A stretch of DNA of 64,000 nt from Micropterus salmoides (GCF_014851395.1 NW_024041150.1:40795437-40859436); one strand, 5' to 3'. Counted from the stretch's first letter, positions 1 to 13,018 are shown. Notes: generated by a model not told the origin, from the sequence alone. Numbers and translations are program-made.

Positions 1-170
1 AGAGACCACCTGTAGTGGCAGTCAGGTCAATATATAATGACAGTTTGTGAGCAAACCTGCTGCAGAACGATCTTCTCTTCTTCCTTCTCAGCGTCTGTAG
101 CTTCAGTCGTCCTGAACCAGAGAAACACCAGCTCTTATATACAGTTGATGACACATCTTCCTAGGAACGG
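1..170 (-). promoter_or_regulatory. Promoter and 5' UTR exon of a lectin gene copy 1 (coding part outside the window)
   Basis: This stretch is nearly identical to the promoter and non-coding first exon of the complete lectin gene at 24.3-24.5 kb and to the copy at 17.75-17.9 kb. On the minus strand a TATATAAG box lies at 134-141, about 25-30 bases upstream of an expected start near 105-110. The 5' UTR exon ends at a GT donor near 55. Translation would begin to the left of base 1, so this looks like the head of a further lectin gene that leaves the window. Whether that gene is intact cannot be seen. Confidence 0.7.
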
Positions 171-1985
171 AAAGGAAGTCATTTATCTTGCCACCTCATA
201 AAAACAGAAACTAAAGACAGAACACACAACCAAAATACACATTTACAGGCAACATGTTCACCGTGTCCAGCTGAAAGGTTTGTTTGCATGTTTGTAACCA
301 CCAGAGCTGTGAAATATGATCACTACAACTTTTGAGATCACTTTTAACTGGAACTCAAACTTTCAGACATATTAACTGTAATAAATGTATTTAATAAGGA
401 CAAATTCCAGTTGGATGCTAATTATATTATATTGGGCATTGTTTCTATTCACTGATATATTTGTAGTGAGCGTTTAAGCTGAGAATCCATCACTTTTATT
501 ATGTCTTAAGGCGAGGCACCACAGTCAAATTATGATTTTGCTTCAATCTGTCAATTTTCAGATTTTAAGTTATTTTGCAACTATTATTACCAAACTTTCA
601 TGAAATCTACAAAACTGAATAATGTATATAAACATTATTAGTTGTCTATATGTACCAAGTCCGTCAACTGCAGATTGTGTAAATATCATCTTTTTTAGAT
701 TTTCCATGTAAAGGTTTGACCAGTCTTTTTTTAAACCGTCAGTAGTTGTGGAGCTCCAGTTAAGCAGGCTGCAGGGCTGTTTTATGCACTTTATAAACAC
801 TGAATTAACTGATTATTTTGTCTTTAATACAGATGATGCTGAGTCATTGATATATTAATTATGACAAAAAGTTATGATAACCGATTACTTTTCTATGAGC
901 CCACTCTGTTATTATAACATTACCTAACTTATTTGGTAGCTTGTTTAACAGCTTATTGGACTGGAACTCATCTTCTACAGCTAGAGATGCACAGATTGAT
1001 CAGCTGAAATAGGCCGTTTATCTTCATTTACTGGGCTCCGACCAGTGACCGGCTGAGTAATGTCAAAAGTGCTGGTGACGTTAAACGTTACAAATAAGGA
1101 CAGTAACCTCATGGCACAGCCACACACACACAGACTAAAACATGGCTTAGGTGTAAAGTATAAGGGTAAGTTTTTCATGAGAGTGAAGAAGACGCAACGC
1201 TCACTACATCTGCAGAGAAACACACAGAAAGAGACGCTGTGGATATTGTAAAGACACAGTGAACACAGCTGCTGATGACGATGTCATTATACTACAGTGG
1301 TCTCTATCGGTAATTAACAACAAGCCTCCTCCGCGCGCGGCTCATCTGCTGCTGTGAAAACGAAATCGCGGGTGAAAAGTAAGAAACAGGAGTTCTATTA
1401 AATAAAATGCTGAAATCTAACGTCAGATCAGACAGAGAAAGAGAGAGATTACAGGCGTAGGTGTGTTCTTGTGTGTGTGATGCCAAAAGAAAGGTGAGCA
1501 GATTACTGTAGTGATTAAACACAAAAATAAATTGGAGAATTAAATTGGTGTGCAATTTATATTCAGCTCCTTCCAGTGAAAATGTTATTTTATAGTCAGT
1601 GTTTCATTATGACCATACAATTGAGAACAGCCAACATTTATACTGGTGATGATGGGAATCCTAGATTTTTCCAATTAATAGTCAGAATCGGCAGGTCAGA
1701 CCTTTTTAAAAAATCAGTAACTGGAGTCAGGCTGGAAAACTTTAATCTGTGTATCTCTTACTATAATCCTGTGTGTGAAAAAGTTGATTTATTTCAGTAA
1801 TTCTTTTCAAAAAGTGAAACTTGGATATTATATTCATTCATTACACACAGACTGATATATTTCCCATGTTTATTTCATTTAATTGTGATGATTAAAACTG
1901 ACAACTAATTAAAACCCCAAATTTAGTATCTCCAAAAATTTGAATTTTACTTAAGACCAATACAAATAAAGGATTTTTGGAAATG
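171..1985. other. Upstream flank of lectin copy 1, no gene seen
   Basis: AT-rich non-coding DNA. Parts of 240-520 match the region upstream of the complete lectin gene (24.57-24.84 kb), so the duplication includes at least several hundred bases of upstream DNA. I see no convincing coding exon; the short open frames here have no recognisable domain. Confidence 0.5.
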
Positions 1986-3080
1986 AACATGAAAAGTATG
2001 AGCATGTACAGCACTCAATACTTAGTTGGGGCTCCTTTTGCCTGAATTACTGCAGCAATGCGGCGTGGCACGGAGTCGATCAGTCTGTGGCACTGCTCAG
2101 GTGTTATGAGAGCCCAGGGTGCTCTGATAGTGGCCTTCAGCTCTTTTGCATTGTTGGGTCTGGCGTATCGCATCTTCCTCTTTACAATACCCCATAGATT
2201 TTCTATAGGGTTAAGGTCAGGCGAGTTTGCTGGCCAATTAAGAACAGGGATACCATGGTCCTTAAACCAGGTACTGGTAGCTTTGGCACTGTGTGCAGGT
2301 GCCAAGTCCTGTTGGAAAATGAAATCTGCATCTCCATAAAGTTGGTCAGCAGCAGGAAGCATGAAGTGCCCTAAAACGTCCTGGTAGACGGCTGCGTTGA
2401 CCTTGGACCTCAGAAAACACAGTGGACCAACACGAGCAGATGACATGGCACCCCAAACCATCACTGACTGTGGAAACTTTACACTGGACTTCAAGCAATG
2501 TGGATTCTGTGCCTCTCCTCTCTTCCTCCAGACTCTGGGACCTTGATTTCCAAAGGAAATGCAAAATTTACTTTCATCAGAGAACATAACTTTGGACCAC
2601 TCAGCAGCAGTCCAGTCCTTTTTGTCTTTAGCCCAGGCGAGACGCTTCTGACGCTGTGTCTTGTTCAAGAGTGGCTTGACACAAGGAATGCGACAGCTGA
2701 AACCCATGTCTTGCATACGTCTGTGCGTGGTGGTTCTTGAAGCACTGACTCCAGCTGCAGTCCACTCTTTGTGAATCTCCCCCACATTTTTGAATGGGGT
2801 TTGTTTCACAATCCTCTCCAGGGTGCGTTTATCCCAATTGCTCGTACACTTTACACTACCACATCTTTTCCTTCCCTTCGCCTCTCTATTGAAGTGCTTG
2901 GACACAGAGCTCTGTGAACAGCAGCCTCTTAAGCAACAAACTTTTGTGTCTTGTCCTCCTTGTGCAAGGTGTCAATGGTCGTCTTTTGGACAGTTGTCAA
3001 GTCAGCAGTCTTCCCCATGATTGTGTAGCCTACAGAACTAGACTGAGAGACCATTTAAAGGCCTTTGCACCATCACTTCA
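1986..3080 (-). mobile_element. Tc1/mariner-family DNA transposon, inactivated
   Basis: A Tc1-like element carrying one transposase gene on the minus strand. It sits inside a duplicated lectin flank: the DNA to its right (about 3095-3215) matches 25.00-25.12 kb, where no such element occurs, so it inserted after or independently of that duplication. I could not place its terminal inverted repeats exactly, so the ends are approximate. Confidence 0.75.
2015..3018 (-). pseudogene. Tc1-type transposase, one frameshift
   Basis: Cut-and-paste transposase of the Tc1/mariner superfamily. The start at 3018 gives MGKTADLTTVQKTTID, typical of fish Tc1 N termini. The frame meets a stop near 2930 and continues in another frame from QSSVSKHFNRE onward, so one indel breaks the gene in the helix-turn-helix region. 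The rest (2905 to 2015) is open and keeps a DD34E catalytic triad: Asp in FSDES, Asp in QQDLAPAH, and Glu in PIENLWG exactly 34 residues later. A single visible break means the copy is fairly young, but it is not expected to make active transposase. Confidence 0.85.
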
Positions 3081-5149
3081 GTGAAAATACTGACTCTCCA
3101 CTTCATGGAAAAGGTTGACAAACAGTTTTAAAATAAATTTGTGTCACAGGAATCCCTTTGAATTCATGGTCCAGTATTTTTCTGATCAGGCATCTGACAA
3201 TTAGGGTATATTATTATTATTATTAGTGTCAGTGTCAGATGCAGTATTTCAGTAACTACACAAAATTACACATTCAGTCTGCTCGTATTAGTGCTGCGTC
3301 GTTCAAAGAACGCTTCGTTCATTTGACCCAATCTTGTATGTGATTCAGGAGGACCGAGTAGTCTGAGGGAGTAATTTGTTCATTTTCATGCATGAGTGAA
3401 TAGTCTTGGACTTACTCGTCAGACGACAGCTGCATGGTCTCCGTCAGCACAGGAAACAGACTTGATTAGTTCACGACTCTCAACTGTGGGTCTCTAGATT
3501 TGAGTCGTTTTTCACGTGACAGCTCGGCCACTTTGGAACAGGAATGAACTATTCGTTAGCCACTCACATGGGTCCACATGGGTGTCTTTTGTTCATTCAG
3601 CCGTGTCCGCATGTTACTGTTTCTCCTCTTTTCCGTCGCATGTAGCAGGAAAACTAGTTAAGGTGCCAGCGGGTGGCTTTCAAAATAAAAGCACCTCTAG
3701 TCAGAACAGGAAGTAAGACACTAGGGCTTAAACCAGGTCAAATACATAATATCGCCTACTGAAATGACTGTTCAACAAGAATATTTATTCTGTAGAGCTA
3801 AACATATACTGTGTTATTTACATACATATATATGGCTGATCTGGTGATATCCTCAGGAAAGATTGTGAAAATGGATTTAGCCGTGGCCCCATGGGGCTTT
3901 ATAGAAAGATGATAGAGAGTGATCAAGAGGTGAATTTGTGCATTATACTTTGTCAATTAAAACAAGCCAGGCAGCCTTCCGTGTTTGAGAACTGCGTTGT
4001 TTTTTACATCGCCAACTAGAGGGCTGCAGCACCGCAATAACCAGCCTAGTTCAAAGGAACGAAATGACTCAAAAAAAGGTTAGTTCATCTTAATGAATGA
4101 GATTTGAAGATTCTGTCAAAAGAGTCACTTTTACCATCACTAGCTTGTATTAATGAGTACGAAGGAGGAGGAGGGTTGCTCCTATAGTGTAAAAATGAAC
4201 AACAATGGTCTTTGGTTGGCTCCATTACTGCTTTCTCAGAAATATGCGGCTGCACTCTAGTGCCATATGTGATGCCCTGGGATGAGAACGGATGAGCGTT
4301 GCGCACTTCCTGGCACCTTGCCTCATTAAGATCTTGTCATATTAAAGTTTTTTTATTTTTACATGATTATTTTAAGCTCCAAGACACCAAAGTTATTTTT
4401 TATGTGTAAACCTATTTGGCAATACAGCTGATCCTGATCTGGCTCAGTTTCTCCAGGTCAACATATCACAGCAGGTTTGTTTATTCTGAGTCTCGCTTAA
4501 TTCAAATGTCATTTACAGAAAAACAAAAAAATTCAGACAAACTGTACAACAAAAGACGCAAAGGTGAAAGTAATAATGTACTTACAGACGACTTCTTTAC
4601 TAAAGAAGAAGGGTGTGTTTCCTCTGCATTTCTTGGAATCTGACTGTCTGACTCAGCTGGAAATTCTAGATGGCCCAAGTTAATTGAAAGTGAAGTATTT
4701 CTGTCAGCTTGCGAAAGGGCTATACAGGCTGGTTTCCATCACCAGTGTAAATTAGTTGAACAAACAAACCTTCAACTGAAAAGGCATTTGTCTGATTTTC
4801 TAAATGTTTTTAAATATATGGCACCTCCATTAATCGCCAGTTAGTTTGGTTTAAGCAGTCCAGCGTTACCGTGCACATGCAGTTTGGATGATGACGCAGC
4901 AAAATACATAGTAGAGACCATTTGAAATGAAGAAATACAAATGAAGGGAAGTTAAAAGTAGATTACTGGCCCCAAAGACACTCAAATAAAGATTAAAAGG
5001 ACAGTTTTAAAAAGAATTGTGAAAAGTAACGGTTCCTAAATCTCAGTTGCGTTACATGTAACGAGTTACCACCCCTCGTGGTGTTAGGTACGGCGCATAT
5101 TAAGGTGGTACTAAGGGGATGAAATAAATTACATTACGAACAGGCCACC
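3081..5149. other. Non-coding stretch with lectin-cluster flank duplications
   Basis: About 3095-3215 matches 25.00-25.12 kb upstream of the complete lectin gene. About 3270-3295 matches 19981-20005 (a shared tract reading cattcagtctgctcgtatta). The rest has no recognisable exon or domain. Confidence 0.5.
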
Positions 5150-6560
5150 ATGTCCACATCTTTCACTAGAAAGCACAACTTCTCCTTCAGAATGCACAAT
5201 TGAATGATCCTATTAAAGTAAGGCCATCTGTGCAACAAGCATCCCCTCACTGTAGTGTATAACACTGCAAGACACATTTTTTGCTATATGAACTTCAGTC
5301 ACATCTGGGTATCTCTGCTTCAGAGTAGATACTCCTCTTTCACTAAAGACATAAACAGGCATGATTGAGACATTTGTGAGCTTGAAGGGTGACTTCTTGA
5401 GATTGGAGAAATGTGTGTGGTAGGCAAGCATGAACTGGTGTTTAATAACCAGTGAACAAGTTATATTCTTAAGGCAATACAGTACTCAAATGACGTGCGA
5501 CCTGCTTGAAGAAGCTATGTTTAGCCTCAAGTCTCATAGTCCACAGAGCAATTAGAGGTCCAAAGCAATGAATCATTTTTGGATAGTGCTCTAAATAGTG
5601 ATGTTTTGGTAGGAGCTTGATGTGTGGAAAGTGTTAAATATAATATAAGTGTCTGTGATCATACATTCTGGCCTCAAGCAACAGTCTCCTTTGTCATCCA
5701 TGTTCTTAAGATCTATGATTACCTGCCATGCTGGCTCACCTTCTGGCAAAATGTGTCCAATCAGTAAGGGAAGAAATCTGAGCAAGGCCCAATTTCCGTG
5801 TGCGTTGCCACCTATAGTGTTGCTAGTTTTGAATAAGCGTAATATCAAATGGGGGCAATTGGTTTTGTCCCCCCTTTTGTATGGAAATGTCAGGATCAAT
5901 TTGTTATTTTTTGGAAATCTGATACAGCGTGCTAGTTCGACTGGAACATCACCTTCAAAGAGGTCGTGCACAATATCAGGAGGATAGCCAGTGCTTACAT
6001 GAAAATGAGAAAGGTGGTCTGTTAAGACGCACTGTTCTTGATACCACAGCAAATGGTTGCATTTTCCTGAGCAGACTGGACATGAAAATCATGGAGGTCT
6101 CAGGTTCTGAGTTTGAAAGCACCTGATTTGACATCTTTAGTCTGAAATACTAATTTGTCTCCAAATTATCTAAAATCCAGTAGACACCACAGAGTTTTTG
6201 TTTCTTTTGAGATATCCCAAGAGGGTTACAAATCTTAAAATAATCCACATGAAGATTTACCGCTAATCTCAAAACTTCATTAGACAGAAAAGGATTTTGT
6301 TTATAGTACTCACCATCTCTTATGGTTCTGTACTCTTGGTGACCAGATAATAGCTGGTTTTGTTGAGTTTGAAGGTGTTCAAGGACACCTTTATGAGAGA
6401 GCAAGTGTTGCAAAGATTGTAATATAGGGATGTATTGAAAGGTCCTGTTCCTCTTGGCATCTAGTATGTACTCAATTGGTTCTACAACACCAAAATGAGA
6501 GATATAGTACTGTGCATGTTTATATGCAGTAGCTATGGCCAATAGATTGGATTTTCATGG
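5150..6560 (-). pseudogene. CACTA/EnSpm-like transposase remnant
   Basis: Three minus-strand open segments in the order expected for one protein: 6542-6150 (N-terminal part), 6052-5591 (central part with HFHVSTGYPPDIVHDLFEGD) and 5431-5213 (C-terminal part with a KNVSCSVIHYSEGM-like stretch). The 'GYPPDIVHDLFEG' type motif is one I associate with a multicopy fish transposase-like family close to CACTA/EnSpm or Plavaka elements; that family assignment is from memory and tentative. The segments are separated by stops and frame changes. It may retain introns, but decay is more likely. No terminal CACTA motif was identified. Confidence 0.55.
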
Positions 6561-7784
6561 AACAGTGGAAACCTCATCCAATACTGACTCCTCAACTTGT
6601 AAATTATGACTCTGGAACATAGATTTTATGACAGGCAAAGGTGCTGTACTCAAAATGTAGTGAAGTTCAGAAAGGACCTCATCAATAATTAGTGAATAGA
6701 AGGGCGTTTTTCTCTAAATGACAGTATTTCTAAGAAACTGAGGGAGAGACTGCTGACTCAGCCTGCTTTCCGACACAGCCACCGTTGACACAGTGTTATG
6801 GAGGACGGAGCTACCAGGCACGTCTTCCTTGTTTTTGTGTGGACGCTGTGACAGCTGTGACTGTTTTCAGTTAGCGGTATAGACGGACACGGTAAAGTGA
6901 GCCGTTGGTTGTCGGGGCTGGACTAGGATTTTTTGGCGGTCCATCAAAATTTGTCAGACACCCCTCACCAGTACGCCATCCTTCCATGTAACATGTGTAT
7001 CTGCTGTAATATTTCCCCAAATCAGCTGTGTGGTATGTGCTGTATACTCATTCACACTCATTTACTGACTCCATGGCGATCAGAGGTGGCTATGGTGAAC
7101 ACAACTCATACTCAAGTACAAGTAGCCTACAAGCAGGGCTGGGCTGGGACAAAAAATCGGCCCTGGCATTTATGGCCCAGGAGGCCCGCCAAAATCAGAC
7201 ACCCCTCGCCAATAAAAAAATGTATTGATGAAAGATTTTAAGCATTAAACACTTAATTTCCTGCATTCTGGGGACATTTCAGGTGGCAGGTGAAAATTCA
7301 GATAATTGATAATTGATTCACATAATGCAGTAATCAGTAGCTTATTATTGTTTTTAAGTTAATTTTTTTGGACAACACAGTTTTCTTCTATATTTACATT
7401 GCACTGCAGCCTTATTGTGCAAATAAACCTTTTTCATAGCATTTTTATTTGTTAATTGATTGTTAAATGACCCTCCCTCCCTTCTCCCTGCCTACAGGTT
7501 GAGCTACTCCACCTCCACCTTCACCTCCACTCTCCTCCTGCTTACTTTGTCACTCGCTAACACACGCCTCCTCCTCTGCTGGCAGTGGCCACGGCTCTCC
7601 TTGGTCTCGGTTTGGGCGGTCTTGACTACAACACTAGAATTTTAGTTTCTGTTTGAGCACTTAGGCTCAGTGTATGAATGTGAGTGAATGGTGAATGCAG
7701 ATGTAGTGTAAAAGCGCTTTCAGTGGTCGAAAAGACAAGAAAGACGCTATACAAATACAGAGCATTTACTCTCTCTCTCCCCGA
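6561..7784. repeat. Dispersed repeat DNA
   Basis: Contains a repeated motif (tcagacacccctc, at about 6955 and 7196) and a tract near 7130-7210 about 'gggctgggac...ggcccaggaggcc' that looks like part of a multicopy hAT-related repeat. A related tract (cttcatttcctgcattctgg) occurs at 7250-7275 and 14835-14855, and inverted at about 39930-39990 and 45640-45710. No supported gene. Confidence 0.4.
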
Positions 7785-8135
7785 GCCCTGTCACTTTGTC
7801 ACTCTGCTCTGCTGTCACTCGCCTCCTCCTCTGCCTGTCAGCGGCCACGGCTCTCCTTTAATCCTTCAAGGGGCCTGTGCCTGCACCATGCAGCTCATGT
7901 TGAAGCTACTGCAGCCCCTGTAGCAAATATGTCAGTTATTTTCACGCGCTTTTTTCTCAAGACTAAAAAAAAATGCGTGTGTGAGAGTGAGTGAGTGTGT
8001 GTTGTATTAGTTTCACTTCCTCTCAGGTTCAGAGAAATTGTTTTATAGTTTTCTCTTTCTGTTCAGATGTCTGTAGGGTTGTACTGTGATCTTTATTTTC
8101 TCTTGATTATAAATTTATCTTCTTTTCTTTCAGAA
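7785..8135 (+). repeat. Lectin-cluster flank block in plus orientation
   Basis: 7785-7940 is the inverted counterpart of 16890-17045 (shared gtcactttgtcactctgctc, ggccacggctctcctttaat). 7980-8130 is a direct counterpart of 30420-30560 (shared gtattagtttcacttcctct). Together with the inverted pair 16400-16740 / 30005-30400 these are pieces of one ancestral block flanking lectin genes, here lying in plus orientation. No exon is recognisable within it. Confidence 0.6.
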
Positions 8136-8189
8136 CTTTGTAAACGAAATTTAATAGTTTTAAGACCTTATTTTTAGAATATTAAAGAC

Positions 8190-8345
8190 TTTTATTACAT
8201 TTAGCTGAGGCTTTTATCCAAGGCGACTTACAATTGCTATACATGTCAGAGGTCGCACGCCTCTGGAGCAATTAGGGGTGTCTTGCTCAGGGACCCGGGT
8301 CTCTCACACCAAAGGCATAGTCTTATCCATTGCGCCATCACCACT
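8190..8345 (-). mobile_element. tRNA-derived SINE
   Basis: Read on the minus strand this gives a tRNA-like head (gcgcaatggataagactatg, then gagacccgggtccctgagca) followed by a body ending in 'taagtcgccttggataaaag' and 'agctaaatgtaataaaag'. That order and tail are typical of an abundant teleost SINE family. Boxes A and B are only partly conserved. Confidence 0.65.
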
Positions 8346-8539
8346 TTTAAGACCCTGTGGGTACCCTGTACTGATGTAGGTGTTGAAGAATCAACCACAT
8401 ATTTTCAAATATTTTCCACACTTCATCTGTGTGATATGTGCAGTGTTAACTTCAAAGCCGTGTCAGAAGGCCTGCTGCCGTGTAGAGACCCCAGCTGTCG
8501 CTCCACCTGAGGCCTGCAAGTGGGCAAGGGCCCGTTCAA

Positions 8540-8590
8540 CGCTGCTTGCAGCTTTAACTATTATTATTATTATTATTATTATTATTACAC
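8540..8590. repeat. MITE end plus (att)n microsatellite
   Basis: The tract cgctgcttgcagctttaa (8540-8557) is the inverted form of taaagctgcaagcagcg at 11243-11260, the terminus of a very common fish MITE. It is followed by about ten ATT units. Confidence 0.6.
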
Positions 8591-9204
8591 AACAGTGTCA
8601 TTTTCAGTAAAAAAAAGGCAGATGTTTCCTGTTCATGTTACTGAGCAATTTTTAAAAGAAGAAGTAAACTAGAACTGCACATGCTGCTAAAACTAGCTGT
8701 TTTCATTATTCAGCAGAAACTGGTCATATTGTTTCCTGGTGAAAGACAGAATAAGCATAAAGATAAAAAAAAGTTCTACTTCAAATTAATACAATATTGA
8801 AATATTATTTGTGAGATTTATTTTGGATAAAATAAATTGTTGTTGTACAAATACATATATTTAAATAATCATAAATAAAGTAGTCCTCAGATAAACACAC
8901 TGACTAAAAAAATAATCGTTAGATTAATCGAATGAGAAATTATCGTTAGGTGCAGCAGCCCCGGCATTCTGCATTTATAGTGTGTACTGTGATCATGTGA
9001 TCAAAGTTGTTTGTGCTCCTTTTGTTGTTCAGACCTACAATGAACACATATTTCAACTAGATGGTGAATCAAATCAAATTAATTTGGGTGTGATACATCT
9101 GAGTTGCTCTTTTGACAATTAAATTCTGTCCTCGCCAACGTCTTTTGGCCAAGTTCAGGTAAATAAAAACATGGGGTGTGAAATCCCCCAGAGGGGGGTG
9201 GTCA

Positions 9205-9850
9205 TTGGATCCTTACAGTTTTTTTTTCAAATTTTAAGTCAAATTGTCAAAACTCTTCACACAGTCAGCGAAACAGAAGTGTATGTGAACTAAACTCTGA
9301 TTCATTTTTCATTTCTTTCACACTAATGCATTCAATGACCACTTTCTCCAAAATCCATGAACTCTTTTCTTATTACTACTTCAACACCTGCAAAACACTG
9401 TATATTTGCAGCACATTTTTCAGATGCCAACACTCTTTGTCGAAAACTGTTAAAAACACATTCAAAACAGAATGAGTGCAAATATCCTGCATTTTTGCAG
9501 AACATTTACGTACATTTTATGTTTACGTTTATGTGCATTACAGTTTTTTACAATTGCTAACAAGCATTTTTCGATGAGTTCACTTTTTCAAAACTCTTTG
9601 CACTGTTAGCGAAACAGAAGTGCATGTGGACCAAACTGCTGTAGTACAAAATGCATTGATTTAACACCAATGACATTCAATGACCACAGCTTCAAAATTC
9701 AAGAATTCTTTTCTCACTCAAAGTCAACCACCAGAAAAAACATGTGTATCCACAGCCAGTTTTGCAAATGCTTACACAGTTTTTTCAAAACTGTTAAATT
9801 TAAGTTCAAAACCGTACATACATTCAAATGGATAGCAATCTGTCAATGAA
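9205..9850 (+). repeat. Two tandem copies of a mariner-type MITE-like repeat
   Basis: Two direct units of about 320 bases (roughly 9210-9535 and 9540-9850). Each begins with a ttacagttttt tract and shares 'caaaactcttcac/tttgcac', 'gcgaaacagaagtgtatgtg' and 'attcaatgaccac'. The units differ at many positions, so the duplication is old. A similar terminus (attacagtttttctcaattg) starts the repeat at 29320. Confidence 0.6.
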
Positions 9851-10564
9851 TGGACGACAAATTTATTTATGATTATTTAAAAATATTTACTTTATTACTC
9901 GATTAATATAACAATTAATTTATCAAAAATGTGTCTAAATAATATTTCAATATTCTATTCATTTGAAGTAGAACTTTTTTCTCTTTATGTTGATGTTTGG
10001 AATATTCAAATAATTCAAATCAATAATTTGAATGACACTGGTATGACTTTTAAAAGATATCTCCCATTAATATTAATATAATATACAGACAAGTCAACGC
10101 CCCTCAACAAATTTCTGTCTTTCACCAGAAAATAAAATTACCAGTTTCTGCTGAATGTTGAAAACTGCTGCACTCCGGAAGGTAAAACTTAAGTCTTTTG
10201 GTTTACTTCTTCTTTTCCAGATAGCTCAGTAATGTTCCTAGAAACCCACATCTCTGATAACTACAACAGGAAACATATGCCTTTTCCTGTGTGTGTATTT
10301 TTTGTGTAGTTCCTTGAAATACTAGCAACTGACCCTGATCCTCTTAGTTCATGTGTGTGTATTATAATTTCTTTAGCTACATTATACATTAGATCGCGTA
10401 TGTCAAAATAATCCACCACACAATCATCCTGAAAAAGTGAAAAATAAACCTCATTAGAATAATGATAATAGTGGTAATGTTTTAAAATGAGCCTAATTTC
10501 CACGTCACTGCTGTGTTATGATAATAATAATAATAATAATGACAATGACGCTGTTGTGTATTAA

Positions 10565-11265
10565 CAACGACAACAACAACAACAACAACAACTGCAAGCA
10601 GTTATAAGCAGGGTCCAAGCCCCCGGGGTGTGCGAGTCGACCCGGGCGCCCTGCTGTGGCTTCGGGGGCCCGTGGTGAATAAATGAGTGTGACATTAAAG
10701 GGACTTGTGGTTACGGAGACATAAAATTAATGTATATGGATGGGAGTGTTATTTGATATAGGATTAATAGCGCCACCAAGAGGCGGATTGACACCAAATT
10801 TCATACAGCCCCTCAGGAAGGCGTGTTACATAAGCTCCCCCAGTTTGGTCTACATCGGACATCCCTAAGCTAAGATACAGCATCATTTCCTGTTTTTAAT
10901 GTTTGGTGTCAACATTTGTTAACTCATAAATAAAACATTTTTTTGCGTATCAATCTGGGGAACACTTACTTTTATCAGCTTGGTCCAAAGATGGTCCATC
11001 CCAAATTTGGTCCCGATCAGACTTGCGGTTTTGCCGGAGTTAATTAAAATAGGGTTTCCAGTTTTTTCTATTTAGTGAAAAGAAAACGTTATCGCACAGA
11101 GGCGTGTCCTATACCATACAATTTGTTAGCCTCCCCCAAACATGTAGAATAATAATTTTAAAAAAAAAACATAACCAATGCAATAGGGTTCCCAACTCCG
11201 CTGGTACTGGGAACCGCAATGCCTTGGACCCCTAATAATAATTAAAGCTGCAAGCAGCGTTGAGG
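10565..11265. mobile_element. MITE with AAGCTGCAAGCAGCG-type ends
   Basis: Starts after ATA and CAA microsatellites (10520-10595) with 'ctgcaagcagttataagcag' and ends at 'taaagctgcaagcagcg' near 11243-11260. The body contains 'tagcgccaccaagaggcgga' and 'ttgacaccaaatttcatac', typical of a multicopy non-autonomous element in fish. No transposase is present. Confidence 0.6.
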
Positions 11266-11719
11266 CCCTCGCTCCCTTGCTCGTGTCCCCCTCTTAAAAA
11301 CCATCAAATAATATAATGATTTATACTTAAAATGATTGTGTAAATAGTAAAACAATACAAACGCAAACAGGGCAATTAACGTGCTTTTTAAGTTTAAAAA
11401 CATTTTGAGTCCAGCCTCTCCTGCCTCACAGTGGTTTGGTCCACTGTCTGCTTTCCCTCTTAGTCCGGTGGCAGAAAACCAGTTCAAATCTGTCAGTAGT
11501 TGTGGTGCTCCAGTAATTTCCCTCTGAATCCGGGCGCAGAAAACCAGTTCAAGTTTTAACTGCCATTTTTGGTTAACGTTCTTTCTGAAACAGAGAATGG
11601 GGGTGTGGTTAGTCGGACGTAAACAATTAATCAATTACTGGAGTGTTCACTAACAATGTGCTTTTTTAACATCACTACACTGTAAAGTTTAGTACAGTTT
11701 ACTGTCTGGCTGGAGTAGC

Positions 11720-12935
11720 TATGCCATGATATGGGATTGATACCACTGACCATCATATCCTATTACAGAGACTGGGACATTTCATTGGCATTAAAGGAAC
11801 CTCTCTAAGCTGGTTTAAGTCCTATTTATCAGATCAATTTCAATTTGTACATGTTAACGATGAGTCCTCCATGCATGTCAAAGTTAGTCATGGAGTTCCA
11901 CAAAGATCTGTGCTTGGACCAATCCTCTTCACTTTATTTGTGCTTCCTTTAGGCAATATAATCAGGAAACACTCCATAAACTTTCATTGTTATGCAGATG
12001 ATACTCAGTTATATCTATCAATCAAGCCAGATGAAACTCAACAGTTAGTTAAACTTCAAATGTGTCTTCAGGATGTTGAAAACTGGATAACCTGTAATTT
12101 TCTAATGTTAAACTCAGATAAAAATGAAGTTATTGTTCTGGGGCCCAAGCATCTCCGTGACGCATTATCTAAAGATACAGGTTCCCTTGATGGCATCGCC
12201 CTGGCCTCCAGGACTACTGTGAGGAATCTTGGAGTTATCTTTGACCAGGACAGGTCGTTTAAGTCTCACATTAACAAAAAATTCAAAGACCGCCTTTTTT
12301 CACCTACGTAATATTGCAAAAATCACAAACATCCTGTCTAAAAATGATGCATTTGTTACTTCTAGGCTGGATTACTGCAATTCCTTATTATTAGGCTGCT
12401 CGAAAAAGTCCATTAAGACTCTTCAGCTGATCCAGAATGCTGCAGCACGTGTTCTGACAGGAACCAGGAAAAGAGATCACATTTCTCCTGTTTTAGCTTC
12501 TCTGCATTGGCTTCCAGTAAAATCCATAATATAATTTAAAATCATTCTTCTCACCTACAGAGCTCTTAATGGTCAGGCACCATCTTATCTGAAAGAGCTC
12601 ATACCTTACTACCCCACCAGAGCACTGCGCTCCCAGAATGCAGGGTTACTTGTGGTTCCTAGAGTCTCCAAAAGTAGAATGGGAGCCAGAGCGTTCAGCT
12701 ATCAAGCTCCTCTCCTGTGGAACCAGGTTCCAGTTTGGGTTTGGGAAGCAGACACCATCTCCACATGTAAGAGTAGGCTTAAGACTTTCCTCTTTGATAA
12801 AGCTTATAGTTAGGGCTGGCTCAGGTGAGTCATTAACATTCCGATTATTATCATTAACACTACTATAAATATCTGTACCATTTTTCATTCAGTCTATAGA
12901 CACATCACCTTTACTGTCTTTACCTTTGTGTTTAT
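11720..12935 (+). pseudogene. L2/Rex1-like LINE, reverse transcriptase and 3' end
   Basis: 5'-truncated non-LTR retrotransposon. The open frame from about 11724 includes GIKGTSLSWFKSYLSDQFQ, then SHGVPQRSVLGPILFTLFV and the catalytic box CYADDTQLY (about 11990), which are reverse transcriptase motifs. A frameshift near 12290 moves reading to the frame with NIAKITNILSKNDAF and DYCNSLLLGC. The C-terminal part near 12540-12810 is almost the same as that at 22735-23020. The 3' end has an internal deletion relative to that copy. Dead element. Confidence 0.85.
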
Positions 12936-13018
12936 ATTGTGTGGGCTGCCTCCCTCCCGTCTCTCTCTCCTTCCATCCCTCTCTCTCTTTCTCTCTGTTC
13001 CTCTCTTGCCCTCTCTCA

